Positions 14,055-24,538 of a DNA stretch of 64,000 bases are shown here, one piece after another (the first letter of the stretch is position 1; each line of letters starts with the position of its first letter). The DNA is from Ptychodera flava (lineage: Eukaryota; Hemichordata; Enteropneusta; Ptychoderidae), in the NCBI RefSeq assembly GCF_041260155.1, contig NC_091930.1, positions 35,386,070-35,450,069 on the forward strand, read 5' to 3'. The position numbers and the translations under genes are program-made. The notes under the pieces were generated by a model. That model saw only the letters and a list, made by a program, of their open reading frames with translations. It made no database searches and was not told the origin of the DNA.

Positions 14055-14572
14055 GTTTTGTGCCGGGGGGGGGGGTAACTCCATGGCTAATGGTACGGGG
14101 GGGCTCCGCACGAACATGGAAACCCAAACTGTTGTGATACCAGTTTTGAGCAAAAAAACCTACCCTTTCTGATACCTAGTTGTCGAAACGCAGCTATCTC
14201 TTGGCGGGGTAGCGTGGGGTTGACCTTTGACCCCGCATAGCAACTCACGCTACCCCGCCAACATACAATACCATACGTATACAGATACGACTCACTCGCC
14301 TTGCGTACCAGGGGTACCAACAGTCAAACCGACAGATCGGAAATATTGATGGTAGATCTGGGATGTAGATACATGGGTTTCCAGTGTTGACGGCATGATT
14401 TTTTAACAAATGTCAGTTTGTGTTTAAAACCGGACCCTTTCTCATACCAACACCTCGTGAAAAGTATACCCTTTCTGATACCAAACAGTGCAAAAAAAAA
14501 AACGACCCCTTTCGCGCGGACCCTCCCCGTATAGCCATCTAGGGAGTTACCCCCCCGGGGGTTTTGTACCTC
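14055..14572. mobile_element. Nested inverted-repeat MITE with G/C-run ends
   Basis: The left end contains GGGGGGGTAACTCCATGGCT and the right end its inverted counterpart AGCCATCTAGGGAGTTACCC. The outer G and C runs and the inner CTCCGCACG/CGCGCGGACCC segments also pair. A second symmetric motif, TACCCTTTCTGATACC, occurs near each end in the same orientation. No coding capacity. It lies wholly within the larger inverted-repeat pair, so it probably inserted later. Confidence 0.65.
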
Positions 14573-14936
14573 GTGGATCATATGTACAAACAGCGAAGAA
14601 ATTGCGATTGGCAGCAACGACCGTATTAAAAGAAGATTTGGGTACATTTTTGCAAGACCGGTTCAGTAAATCCCCTAGAAACTATCGCCGTAGTCGACAA
14701 AGAGTGTTACTGGACGTTGAAGTTGAGTTCATAGAAGCCATCAAATCTGAGAAGCCCTCCGTTAGGGACCGTTCAGTTTTTACGGCCTTGGGGGCCGGCA
14801 AAATCTTGTCGCCGGTGTCCAAAAAAATATAGACCCCCTGCATTTTTCGTGAAAAAAGATGACCCGCCCCCCTTTGTCAGACGAAAAAATTTGATGACCC
14901 CCCCCCCCATGAAAATAACCAAAACACATATGTCAA

Positions 14937-15031
14937 ATTTACCCGCACGGTTTGGATTTGAACTCCGGTACGCGGCGCACTTTATTCGTGTAGCAGAGAT
15001 GCCAGTGCACAAACTTCTTAGCCACATCCAT
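14937..15031 (-). repeat. tRNA-derived SINE-like stretch
   Basis: On the minus strand a box A-like TGGCTAAGAAG (15014-15024) is followed about 50 bases later by a box B-like AGTTCAAATCC (14954-14964), the spacing of a pol III tRNA promoter. The arms do not fold as a clean tRNA, so a SINE head or tRNA relic is more likely than a functional tRNA. The G-run-containing tail (to about 14820) may belong to it. Confidence 0.4.
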
Positions 15032-15691
15032 GCAAACGTCTGTTAATTAGGACTCGTGGTACGAGTCCAAAGGGTTGTGTAAAATTGTCTGCGTTTTCCC
15101 CTGTATTGGACTTGGACTTGGTACTAGACTCATGCTTGTTTATTGCAATGAGTTCAATCTGTGCCTGCCTATCTGCGCCGCTGCTCTCAGAGAGCAAAGT
15201 TGGCGGAAACAAGTTTTCATGTGCAAGTTTTGATGAACACTGAATACACAGGTGGTTTCCGTTATGGAAGTCAAACCTGGCTACATGAGTGAGTGTTACC
15301 CTTCAGGGTACAATACAAATAAATGTTTAGTCATTTCATTACAAATAGTTTCAATTTTTGCATTTATTTTAATATTCCCGGTAAAAATCACGCCCTTTAG
15401 TGCAAATCACATCCCTTGATGTTAAATGGAATAGTCTTCCGGTGTGTTTGACCGAGACTGCGAAGGTTTGAACCAATCATACGCCTGTATCGGGAAAGAT
15501 TACTGTCACTCTTAGGTAAAAGTTCTGCTACAGTGTTATAGCTCCGTAACATTCTGCATGATAAGAGAACGTGGCGGCAATCGACGCATCCTTTGATGTT
15601 ATGTGTCGGAGTACAACAACTTGTACGTTACAGTCAAGAAACCCGTGTGTGCCAAACCCTGAAACTCCACACTAAAAAGACAAGCGCTGTA

Positions 15692-16522
15692 AATAGGTCA
15701 ACACTGCAGTGGCAGACGACAGCGTTGCTGCGATTTTGGATGATGGTATTGCGTCGTGTGGTGACACTCCCATTCACAAAAGACGGTCAAATTTTCCAAA
15801 TAACAAGTGAACATAGGTCACTTGGAATATATCGCCGATTTTTCCTGATCGATCATCTCCCGAGCAACCTTTGATTTTCCTGGGATAACAGAAGACAACA
15901 ACAACAATACCGCTGCGAAAAACATGATTTATGCCGCTAAATCAGCAAATTTTGCTGACCCAAGTAATGATGGTCAATTTTTCTGGCTACTACAAAAGTT
16001 ATCTCTGCGAGATTCCGCGGAGGATGATTTGGTGATTGGTGTGCAGCTCGAGGTCATGTAGGTAGCCGCCGCTGATTCCCTTTAGTAAGGAGGATTTCTG
16101 AGTGACCAGTGACAAAGGTCGGCAACAAGCCTTTTGCATGGCAAATATAATTAGTTCCCTCAACTTATGACAGTTCTCTCTTTGTAATCTAACAATTTAA
16201 AGTTGAGGCAGTTCAAATGTAATACGTGAAATTCTGTCGCTTTTTCAAAAGAAAAATGCCTATGTGGCATGTTTTGAATATATCATAGTTGAGAGAGGGG
16301 CCTGCTCGACCGTCCATGAATATATTAAAAGTACAACAGCCATATTGGAAATTAGAAAATACTAAATTATACGTATATATACAATTGGTGGTACCAGCCA
16401 TGCGGGGTTATTGCCATTCATGATGTTGTCTAAATGTTTTTTGTTTTAGTCATATAAAATGTTTCATGTTTTCCTCCAAGAGGCACCTTGCTAAGTTGTA
16501 GCCAGTGTGCGAAGAAAATGAC
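15692..16522. other. No recognisable gene
   Basis: Spacer without coding or repeat signal that I can support. Confidence 0.5.
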
Positions 16523-16528
16523 AAAAAA
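16523..16528 (-). terminator. Pol III terminator of the tRNA gene
   Basis: A run of six T on the minus strand lies 11 bases beyond the tRNA 3' end, the usual RNA polymerase III stop signal. Confidence 0.7.
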
Positions 16529-16539
16529 TTCACAATCGA

Positions 16540-16611
16540 TAGCAGAGCATGGTTTCGATCCATGGACCTCTGGGTTATGGGCCCAGCACGCTTCCGCTGC
16601 GCCACTCTGCT
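16540..16611 (-). tRNA. Initiator tRNA-Met (CAU)
   Basis: A 72-base cloverleaf reading AGCAGAGTGGCGCAGCGGAA at its 5' end, with the anticodon loop CCCATAA, hence anticodon CAU. Diagnostic initiator features are present: the A1-U72 pair, three G-C pairs at the base of the anticodon stem (GGG/CCC) and ATCGAAA in the T loop, which lacks T54. Relative to the vertebrate initiator, the outermost pair of the T stem is C-G instead of G-C, a two-sided change that keeps pairing. No intron. Internal A and B boxes are intact, so it should be transcribed by pol III. Confidence 0.95.
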
Positions 16612-18830
16612 CGCTTTTTCCCTAGGCCTACTACCCATACTGTCTTTATTTCATAGTGTGCGTTATTCTAAATATCATTATATTTGATAATTAGAATGAA
16701 AAGCTCTCTCAATTGATGTATGTGCCTTTTTGACGCTGGGCACTAGGCGGTAGTAGTCAAGGTAGTCTTTGGCAGCGATGTTGATCGGTAACTGACAGGA
16801 ACCAACTAACTATTCCTTCAGGATTCTTCTCCAACGTCATCTTCTGAAATGGACATTTCCGTCGCAGAGTGAGAATGAGGTGAATTCTACATATATAATA
16901 TCATATACTATCATTATCGAATATATATTATCTAATATATATTATAGAGTTTATATGTTGAGTCTCATAGCAGGAATAACAGTCGCATTACTCATTACTG
17001 TCAGAAGTATCAACAAAGTAGCATTACAGTATGATAAATGTACATTGCAGGTTTAACATGAAGAGCTTAACGTGAAGTTGCTATGGTTGTTCACCAATGC
17101 GAACTAGAATGAGAGCTCATGAAGAATGTACACAGTCGCTAGTGGTTTTGAAATTATTGCGTGTTACCGCTAGTCTTTTCGAAATGAGTGATTCGGTTTT
17201 TTGTAAAAGAGATACATGTAAAATGAGATTAATTCAACATATTAAAGCAAAACTACTGAATTACCAATGATTCCTGTTTCTACCGACATTTTTTCGGTGA
17301 AAATACCTTAAATATGCATAGGCATGTCACAGGGCTAATGAAGTTTCTGATTTATTATCAGCACGTCACTTAAAATTTATACAATACATTTTCATGATCT
17401 GTTCAACTCGTGGGCATTTCTTTTACTACGGGATGCAAGCTTGTGCTGTGACGCCATCGCTTGCTGTTAGTTTGTGTGACAGTTTTCCACAAAAGAAGTT
17501 TAAGAATATGCAAGAAACTTCAAGTGTAAACAATAACATTATTTGATACACACAGGCAGGCTGTATTCACAAGCTAAATGTCATGCGTATCATTTTAGTA
17601 GGAGAAAAAAAAAAAAAACAAACAAACAAAAAAACCCAAAAAAAACCAAAACGACTGCATTACACGGATAGTGTAAACAAGTGGAATATAATTTAATAAA
17701 TAGGGCACAATAAGTTTTGGTGCAAGAGTGACACTTACTTATGCTTTACCAATGAAAATAGATGACAATTCATGCAAGGGAGGCACCGTGGGACCGTGGT
17801 TAGGGGACCGGAGTCACTATCAGAAGATGGTGAACTCGAGACCCGGTAGGCGGAGAATGACGGAATTTGTCAGGTGACGGTGATTTCGAGACTCCAGGAC
17901 GGTGTTTTGCCCCTAAGAATGTCATTTTACTCCTCATAATTCCATTGGGTAGTGGGTTATGGATACCTAATCCTGTCATTGGGTTCGCCTGTTGGATAAA
18001 TAATACATGATAAAAAGTGGAACTACCAGCGAATCACAGTGAACTAGCTAAAATATTAAATATTTATACCAAACTTTCTTGTTTAACTTTCTCTAAGGAA
18101 TGGTAACTAAATGATAGTGATCAAAAACGGAAACAATAACATAAAATACATTATACTACATTGAAAAAAAATTAAAATAAACATACTACATCCCATATTC
18201 AGAAAATTCATACGGTGAAAATGTTAATGACAGGAGCAATCGTTTATGATATTGATGAATACCTGCAAAGTTTGTTGACCATGGACGGCAGGTATTGTTT
18301 AGTTCTAATAATTTAGAATAGTGATAACTATCAGTTGGACTGAAAGTTCTTCTCTGATTGGAAGGCAATGATACGACATCTATAAGGCGATAATGCAAAG
18401 CAACACAACATGATAAAATGATGAATGATTCTGGGCAGAACGAATAATAATTATTTGAGTTGCTTTGCAATTTGTTCACCAATTTTGCAACGTCAAAACA
18501 ACTCAATAAAAATGAACACATAAATTGTTCACGAAAACGTAAACACCGTTTGTCTCCTGCGTTTATAGCGTACATCACGGCTTTTAATCACTTCGACCCC
18601 TGATGTTTCTACCCCGTCAGCCCTGGTCCACTTCGACTCCCCCACCTCAGTCACCTCGACCTCCTCATACTAATTTCCTTGCGTGTTAACCAATATGAAC
18701 TTAAAATGCTCACGTGTTTTATTATATATTGCAGTTATGTGTAATTTAAACCTTTGCCACACGTTTGCAACTTCATTGAAAGTGTTATGATCAACATAAT
18801 GAACAATATTTACCACAGATCAATTTCTAA
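16612..18830. other. No recognisable gene
   Basis: AT-rich spacer with short (AT)n at about 16890-16945 and an A-rich run at 17606-17650. A 129-codon minus-strand frame starting at ATG 18575 has no domain match and reads like chance. Patches with CGAGAC/CTTCGAC motifs near 17815-17905 and 18583-18672 resemble the segment at 20633-20715, partly inverted. I could not define an element from them. Confidence 0.45.
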
Positions 18831-20450
18831 AGGTCATTAAGTATTCAAATATGTACTTAGCTGAGATAGAAATAATTTCTTTGACTGCTGTCATTCTATC
18901 ACCACTTTATATAGTAAGTGTAATTGCCGTCGGTCAAATCCTTCAAGCTATATATGCCGAACTGTGACAGCTCATTAAATATGTAAATTATAAATTAGCT
19001 GACATGAAAATGCGAAATGACTTTCAATATTGGTATAACCCGGTATAATCATCAATGTACACAGCATATTTTGCCAATTTTGATCAAATGAATCCAAGTA
19101 TATATCCCAAATTAGGAAAGGTCATTTAATATGCAAATGACGAATTGACTGAAATACTCTCATTAATATGCAATTAGGAATTGGCCAAAGTAAAATGTTA
19201 AATGGCTTTCAATAATGTTGTACCATAGCTTTTCAATATATGCAGCAAGATTCATCACTTTGGTGGAGTCAATTCAGAGATATATATCCCTAATTAGGAA
19301 AGTTCATGATATATGCATATAAAGGAATTGGTTGAAGTTAAACTGCTTAATGATTTTGAACAACGTTATATCATAGTATCTTCAATGTACATAGCAAATT
19401 TCATCAACTTTGGTCAAGTCATCCATGTATATATAATATTTAATATATATCTATATATATATATTATATATATATATAGATATATATTATATATAATATA
19501 TAATCTTTGGTCAACAGTACATAATTATATATATATATATATTATATATATATATATCATATATATATATATATAAAATTAGGAAACTTTATTAAATTGC
19601 AGATAAGGAATTGGCTGAAGTAGAACTGCTTAATGATTTTGAATAACGTTATATCATAGTATCTTCAATGTATATAGCAAGTTTCATCAATTTGATCAAG
19701 TCAATTCAGATATATATCTAATTAGGAAAGTTTATTAAATAGGCAAATAAGGAATTGGCTGAAGTAAAAATGCTTAATGACTTTCAATAATGTTATATCA
19801 TAGAATCTTTAATGTACATAGCAAGTTTCATAAATTTTGATCAAGTCAATTCAAATATATATCCCCGATTTCAAAGTTCATTAAATATGCGAATTAGGAG
19901 TTGGATGAAGTACAAATGCTTAATGATTTTCAATAACGTTAAACCATAGTATCTTCATATACATGCCAAGTTTCGTCAATTTTGAGCATGTCAATTCAGA
20001 TATATACCTTATTAGGAAAGTTAATTAAGTATGCAAATTAGCAATTATCTTTCGTGTCAACCCTTAATATCTTTCACAGCTGATATATCTTGGTGTGATC
20101 AACAGTTATAGCAAATCTCATCAAGTTGTGTGCAGTCGTTCTCAATGTATATCCGTTTTTTCTAAAACCATTAATTATGCAAATGACTTGAAACTAAGCA
20201 AGCCACACCCACCAAAAACTAATCAGTTCTTGCCATTTGCAAACTAAATTTATGTACCAGATTTGATTCCGATCTAATGTGCCGTTTTTGAGATATCGAA
20301 CACACAGACAAACAGACAGATATACAAACAGACAGACAGATAGACAGGACAGACAGACAGACGGACAGAATCCACAGACAGACAGACAGACAGACATCGC
20401 TGCGATGTAAGCTCACGTGTGTGAACACGTGAGCTAAAAACCTCCATAGC
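18831..20450. repeat. Degenerate ~145-bp tandem array with terminal hairpin
   Basis: About ten units repeat with the landmarks TTAGGAAAGTTCATTAAATA, GAATTGGCTGAAGTA, CTTAATGACTTTCAATAA and GCAAGTTTCATCAATTTTG. One unit is interrupted by palindromic (AT)n at about 19430-19580. The array ends in a (GACA)n run and then a perfect hairpin GCTCACGTG/CACGTGAGC at 20411-20434, followed by TAAAAA. A hairpin next to CTAA resembles a Helitron 3' end, but the 5' TC end and a replicase are not seen, so this is only suggestive. Confidence 0.75.
20300..20396. repeat. (GACA)n microsatellite
   Basis: Imperfect CAGA/GACA tetramers at the right flank of the 145-bp array. Confidence 0.9.
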
Positions 20451-21309
20451 CATGAGGCAGGCAAATGTATTGTATAGGTGTCCAAGGCTAACTGTCATTA
20501 CCTACTCTAAGGCGCTGGCTATGATGCTTGCATTTTGCGTTTCAAAATTGCCAAATATATTGTTTCGAACCAGCAGATATATTTAGAACCGTGTCATATA
20601 ACATAAAAAAAAAGTGTGACGAGGTTGAGTGACTGGCGTTTGGGGTCGAGGTGACTGCAACCCCAATTAGAGGGTGTGAACTACTTGGGTCGAAACGCAC
20701 AGGGGTGACCTGCTCTCCGGTCTAATGACGTCCAATCTGCTTGTTAAAAAGCATGACAAAAGTAAACTAAACACACTCCCCAAACAGCTGTTGTTCTACA
20801 GTCGGTAATGCGATGTGGATAATCAAATCCAATCCCGTCCCATCTTTGAGAAAATGTTAACAATGTGGACACACTCTACAAATATACCAAACGATGTGTA
20901 TGTGTACGTTTGTGATATGTTTCTACTCATAATCCAGAAAACACAAAAGACCAAATGCCACCTACAACAGTGACCTTAGTGAGCCTGACTCCGATACTAT
21001 GACCTTTTGTATTCATCTTACCTGCAAAAGGCCCTCGCAACGCGACCCCCCGGTGTTCAGATTGGCAGCGTAACCTTCCGCATAATTTTCGTAATTCTAG
21101 GTTTTGATGATTGATCTGAACATTTACTGCAAAGGGAATCGGCCTGATTGAATCTGAATGCTGCAGTAGATGATTTTCGAGCCCTTCATGTCGTCATGTA
21201 AATAGGTGGAAGTAGTGGCCTTGTTTAATAAATCAAACAAACATCCCTTTGCGCGTACGCAAGGTTAACGATCTTTTATTAGACATGTACAGCCAATGCT
21301 CTTAGTACA
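20451..21309. other. No recognisable gene
   Basis: Unique-looking spacer between the tandem array and the sulfotransferase duplication. No coding signal found. Confidence 0.5.
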
Positions 21310-21475
21310 TAACACAGGAGTGAGTTAACATTTTGAATTTCAAATATCGCAAAATGTCGGGAAATTTATTTTGCTAGTTCCAAACTTTGCACGGTGACCA
21401 AAGATTTTTATTGTTGATAAAGTTTGAGCAAAACTTTAAGTCTTTCACTTTCGAGGCGCATACCACCTTAATTTG
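21310..21475 (+). repeat. Right half of a TTAA-ended MITE
   Basis: It begins within the family at GTTAACATTTTGAATTTCAA and runs to the intact right end GAGGCGCATACCACCTTAA. The left half is missing. Confidence 0.6.
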
Positions 21476-22988
21476 CAGTCAAAAGTCTGACTGGAACATT
21501 AGCCCATACCTGACCCTATTTTCGTTAGCAAGGCAGTCAGCGGTGGAAATGGTGCAGGGTACCAGCTACCCGTGCAGGTCGTGCATGTCCAACTCACCGA
21601 CATCATGGTCGCAAACTTGACGCTGATTGTGCCGGCTGACAAGCAACAGGCGCTGCTCCATGCCAGAGTTCATCCATCCGACGCAAAGTTTTCAAAGAAG
21701 GTGCGATAAGTTGAATAAACCAGTGAACTAGTGTTACAAGCCACATGTCACTCCTGAAAGTCATGATTAAAAACAGAAAAATGGGTCAAAATTAACGAAA
21801 TAGAGGGAGAAAAGCCGATTAAACATAAGGAAGGTCATGTGTTAACCTCTGGAGTAGCAGCGTGTTTTAGTCGAATGCACAACCATTGTATGTCATGGCA
21901 ATCTACACTTTCGAATACAATAGCGTTGATAACCTCTCATTATTTTCAATGGTGAATTTAAAGCGCTGATGGCACACAATAAACCCTACAAAATTCCTCG
22001 AGGTCAACGTGTACACGCCTCTGGTCCCATCTGCTCCCGTTGCTCTGCCGATAGCGCGCGTCAGCCATGGCCTCCGCGCAAAACTGCCGTGGGACAAGTC
22101 ACACTTTTTGCGTAGTTACTTCTAACCAAACGTTCAAGGATGGTAGAGGGGTGGCACTTAAAGAGATAAGGATATACGCGATGACGATATTATCGTCTTA
22201 GCAACTTTATGTTTCTAACCCAAACAACGTTGCGTTGGCGCGTATCCACATGATGTTGTAAATTGTCCAAATTCGTTAAGGTGAGGTATTTCTGGTGACA
22301 GTACAGATTGTTGAATGGCAATCTGCAGCGATTTGATAATCGAACACAAAAATTTCTTTCTAAAATCTACCGTTGGTTCTTGACATCGAATCTTTAGACG
22401 ACTAAAAACTCAATTCGACTCCTTCATTTGCTAAGTCATTACTACCCCTGGCCATGTCCTTCACCCGAAATTCTTGATCATTTGACCCTAAATTTATCGA
22501 AAATCAAACCTGGACGTTAGAAAGTTGTTGTTGTTGTTTAAGTTGCTGTTGTTGTTTAAGATTTCTTGCTTTAACTTTGATACAAGCGTGTTGTTTCGAT
22601 ATTCAGCCAGATAATATGATTTCTTTAGAAATGATTCGTAGCTACATTAATACCTTGTCTATGCCACACCAGAGTTTCCCATTCATTTCTCATGACACAT
22701 GTGCATGGTCAACGTCCGATCAAAACTGAAGAGCACTTTCCCTCTCTAAAGATACCTTTTGAATGACTCTGAAAGATTCAAGGACCCGATCCCACGACTT
22801 GTTGTGAAAAAATGGCACGCATGCGTGCTCCCACGACTTCACGGCCCTTGTACTGCAGTGGACACCTTGACCTAATGTACGCTCATGCGCTTGGTCATTA
22901 AACACACCCAGTCAGTGAGTAAGTGCATAGCAGTCGTTCTTCTCACTGGGTGTAGTGTCTCTTCTAACACACACTCTCTGTCTCAGCA

Positions 22989-23148
22989 ATGTCGGACATT
23001 GACGTTAAACCTCCATGGGAGAAGTCACACTACTTTAGACCCGGTTATCTGCTGCCGACATTAATGAACAAAGACACGATCGAGACTCATGTGAGAGATT
23101 TTGCAGTACGAGATGACGATGTGTTTCTTCTTAGCTACGCCAGGTCAG
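22989..23148 (+). CDS. Sulfotransferase exon 1, copy A
   Basis: Encodes [12 protein letters not shown] through LSYARSG, the N-terminus of a cytosolic sulfotransferase, ending in the 5' PAPS-binding motif (family consensus YPKSGTTW). The donor G|GTACGTG follows in phase 1, matching the phase of the exon 2 acceptor. It differs from copy B (41256-41415) at 8 of 160 bases, giving H/Y, F/L and L/I changes. A pyrimidine-rich CTCTCTGTCTCAG lies just before the ATG in both copies and could be a splice acceptor for an upstream untranslated exon. The exon is intact. It may join exon 2 at 32354 and then exon 3 of the complete gene, or be a remnant of a truncated duplicate. Confidence 0.85.
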
Positions 23149-23204
23149 GTACGTGATGCTTTCTATACAAATTCCCTTTTCACAACAAAATGTCGGTTTC
23201 GTTC

Positions 23205-23522
23205 AAGGTAGAATGCTCCTCAGGGACAAATATTCGGACTGTCAAACATTTGCCATTCTTTTCTGATCTACCACTTGTTATGGTTCATTTTAAAACTCTT
23301 GTCCTTCCTATTTTTTCGAAAATCGAAAACTGTATTTTTAATCATAGAGTTAACACCGGGATGGTGGCATCGGCAAATCTTTGGTAATTTGTTTTTCTTG
23401 TACAAAAATTGCACGGTGACCCCCGATTTTTATTCTTGATTTTTAAAGTGGGTGAAAGGTTCCTTGAAGAAAGTTTAAGAAAGAATTCAGGTCTCTCGCT
23501 TTCGGGGCGCATACCACCCTAA
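23205..23522 (+). repeat. TTAA-family MITE in intron 1 of copy A
   Basis: Starts AAGGTAGAATGCTCCTC and ends GGGGCGCATACCACCCTAA, with the same interior landmarks as other copies. A shortened version lies at the same place in copy B (about 41470-41622), so the insertion predates the duplication. Confidence 0.7.
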
Positions 23523-24538
23523 ACATGGATTTATAGTCCAACCAAACAATATAAACATAAGCAGATATTGAACACCTCACTTTTAAATTGTGCCGTTTTT
23601 CTATCAATCATGGAAATATTGACCGACAAAGTTCGACAAACGACACCGTTTGCAAAAACAATCCCCCAAGTGGAAGGGTGTTCGAAGTTATGAAAAGTTC
23701 GAACACGATTGGAACTAAATTGGGATAATTGGATGGTGAAGTAACGTCTGTTTGATCTGCAAATGTAACCTCATCTGCTTTTCTTTTTAAGTTACACACT
23801 AGCTTTTATGAGTAATTTGTAATATTGCATTATTCAGCCATAGGGCACCTAACACTTTTGGGAAATTTTTAAAATATGAAATTCCAATCATCCCAAATTA
23901 GTTCAAATCGTGTTTTCGACACTTTCATCTAAAGCGTCGTGTAGAGAGTAGCCTGTAGTTTCAAAGCCAGGTCAACCTGGATGCATAGTTGTCGACACAT
24001 ACATGGATAGTGGAGCTCTTTTGATTTCTGTTCTATCCTACAATCTATTTGTACACGTAGAGTTCTACACCAACAGTGCTTTTTTTGTCAACCGAGTCCT
24101 TTAAGTAACGCTGGCAGCTTTTAAAATACCCCTTTCAAGCTATTCAAATATTTTCTATCCATTGTCTGTGTACTCTAGTAACTCACTGCCAGTAGCAATA
24201 GCTGGGAGTCTAAGTACACTAGTAACGCACGTGTTCAGAATTTCCAAATAGCGGTGATCGCAAATGATAACATTTTTCTTTCATTCATGTGCAAAAATTA
24301 TATTTGTCCGCATTTACCGCAAGAACGACGAAATAAAACCTGCTAGTGTTACAATGGATACTAAAAGTCACATTAATTTATGGCTCGGACTACAAGGTAA
24401 AACAACAGCCACACATGCAACTACAAAATTTGTCCCATAACCGCCATTTACTCTCATCTCAATGTTGTGATTTTCTCTTTAACGGATTAGCTGGGATTAC
24501 ACGTCTGCGCCAATCGTAATGTAAATATCTAATGATTA

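Larger units (their letters stand above)
13642..15691. mobile_element. About 2-kb element bounded by 49-bp inverted repeats
   Basis: The left arm 13642-13690 and right arm 15643-15691 are inverted copies differing at about one base (core TACAGCGCTTGTCTTTTTAG). Such near-identity over 49 bp and 2 kb of spacing fits a DNA transposon or an inverted pair of a shorter repeat. No transposase is visible inside. The interior holds a smaller inverted-repeat element (14055-14572) and a SINE-like stretch (14937-15031). Target duplications were not clear. Confidence 0.6.

Noticed and set aside
18186-18578. 129-codon minus-strand frame
   Set aside because: No domain, no exon borders and AT-rich codon content; treated as chance.
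20500-20580. Possible tRNA from a TTTCGAACCAGC segment
   Set aside because: The acceptor and anticodon arms do not pair and no box A is present at the right distance.
21960-22200. Possible coding exon conserved between 22070 and 39520 upstream of the two exon 1 copies
   Set aside because: A short frame is similar in both copies, but the start codon is not shared and no splice sites or domain are evident. Conserved promoter DNA explains it as well.
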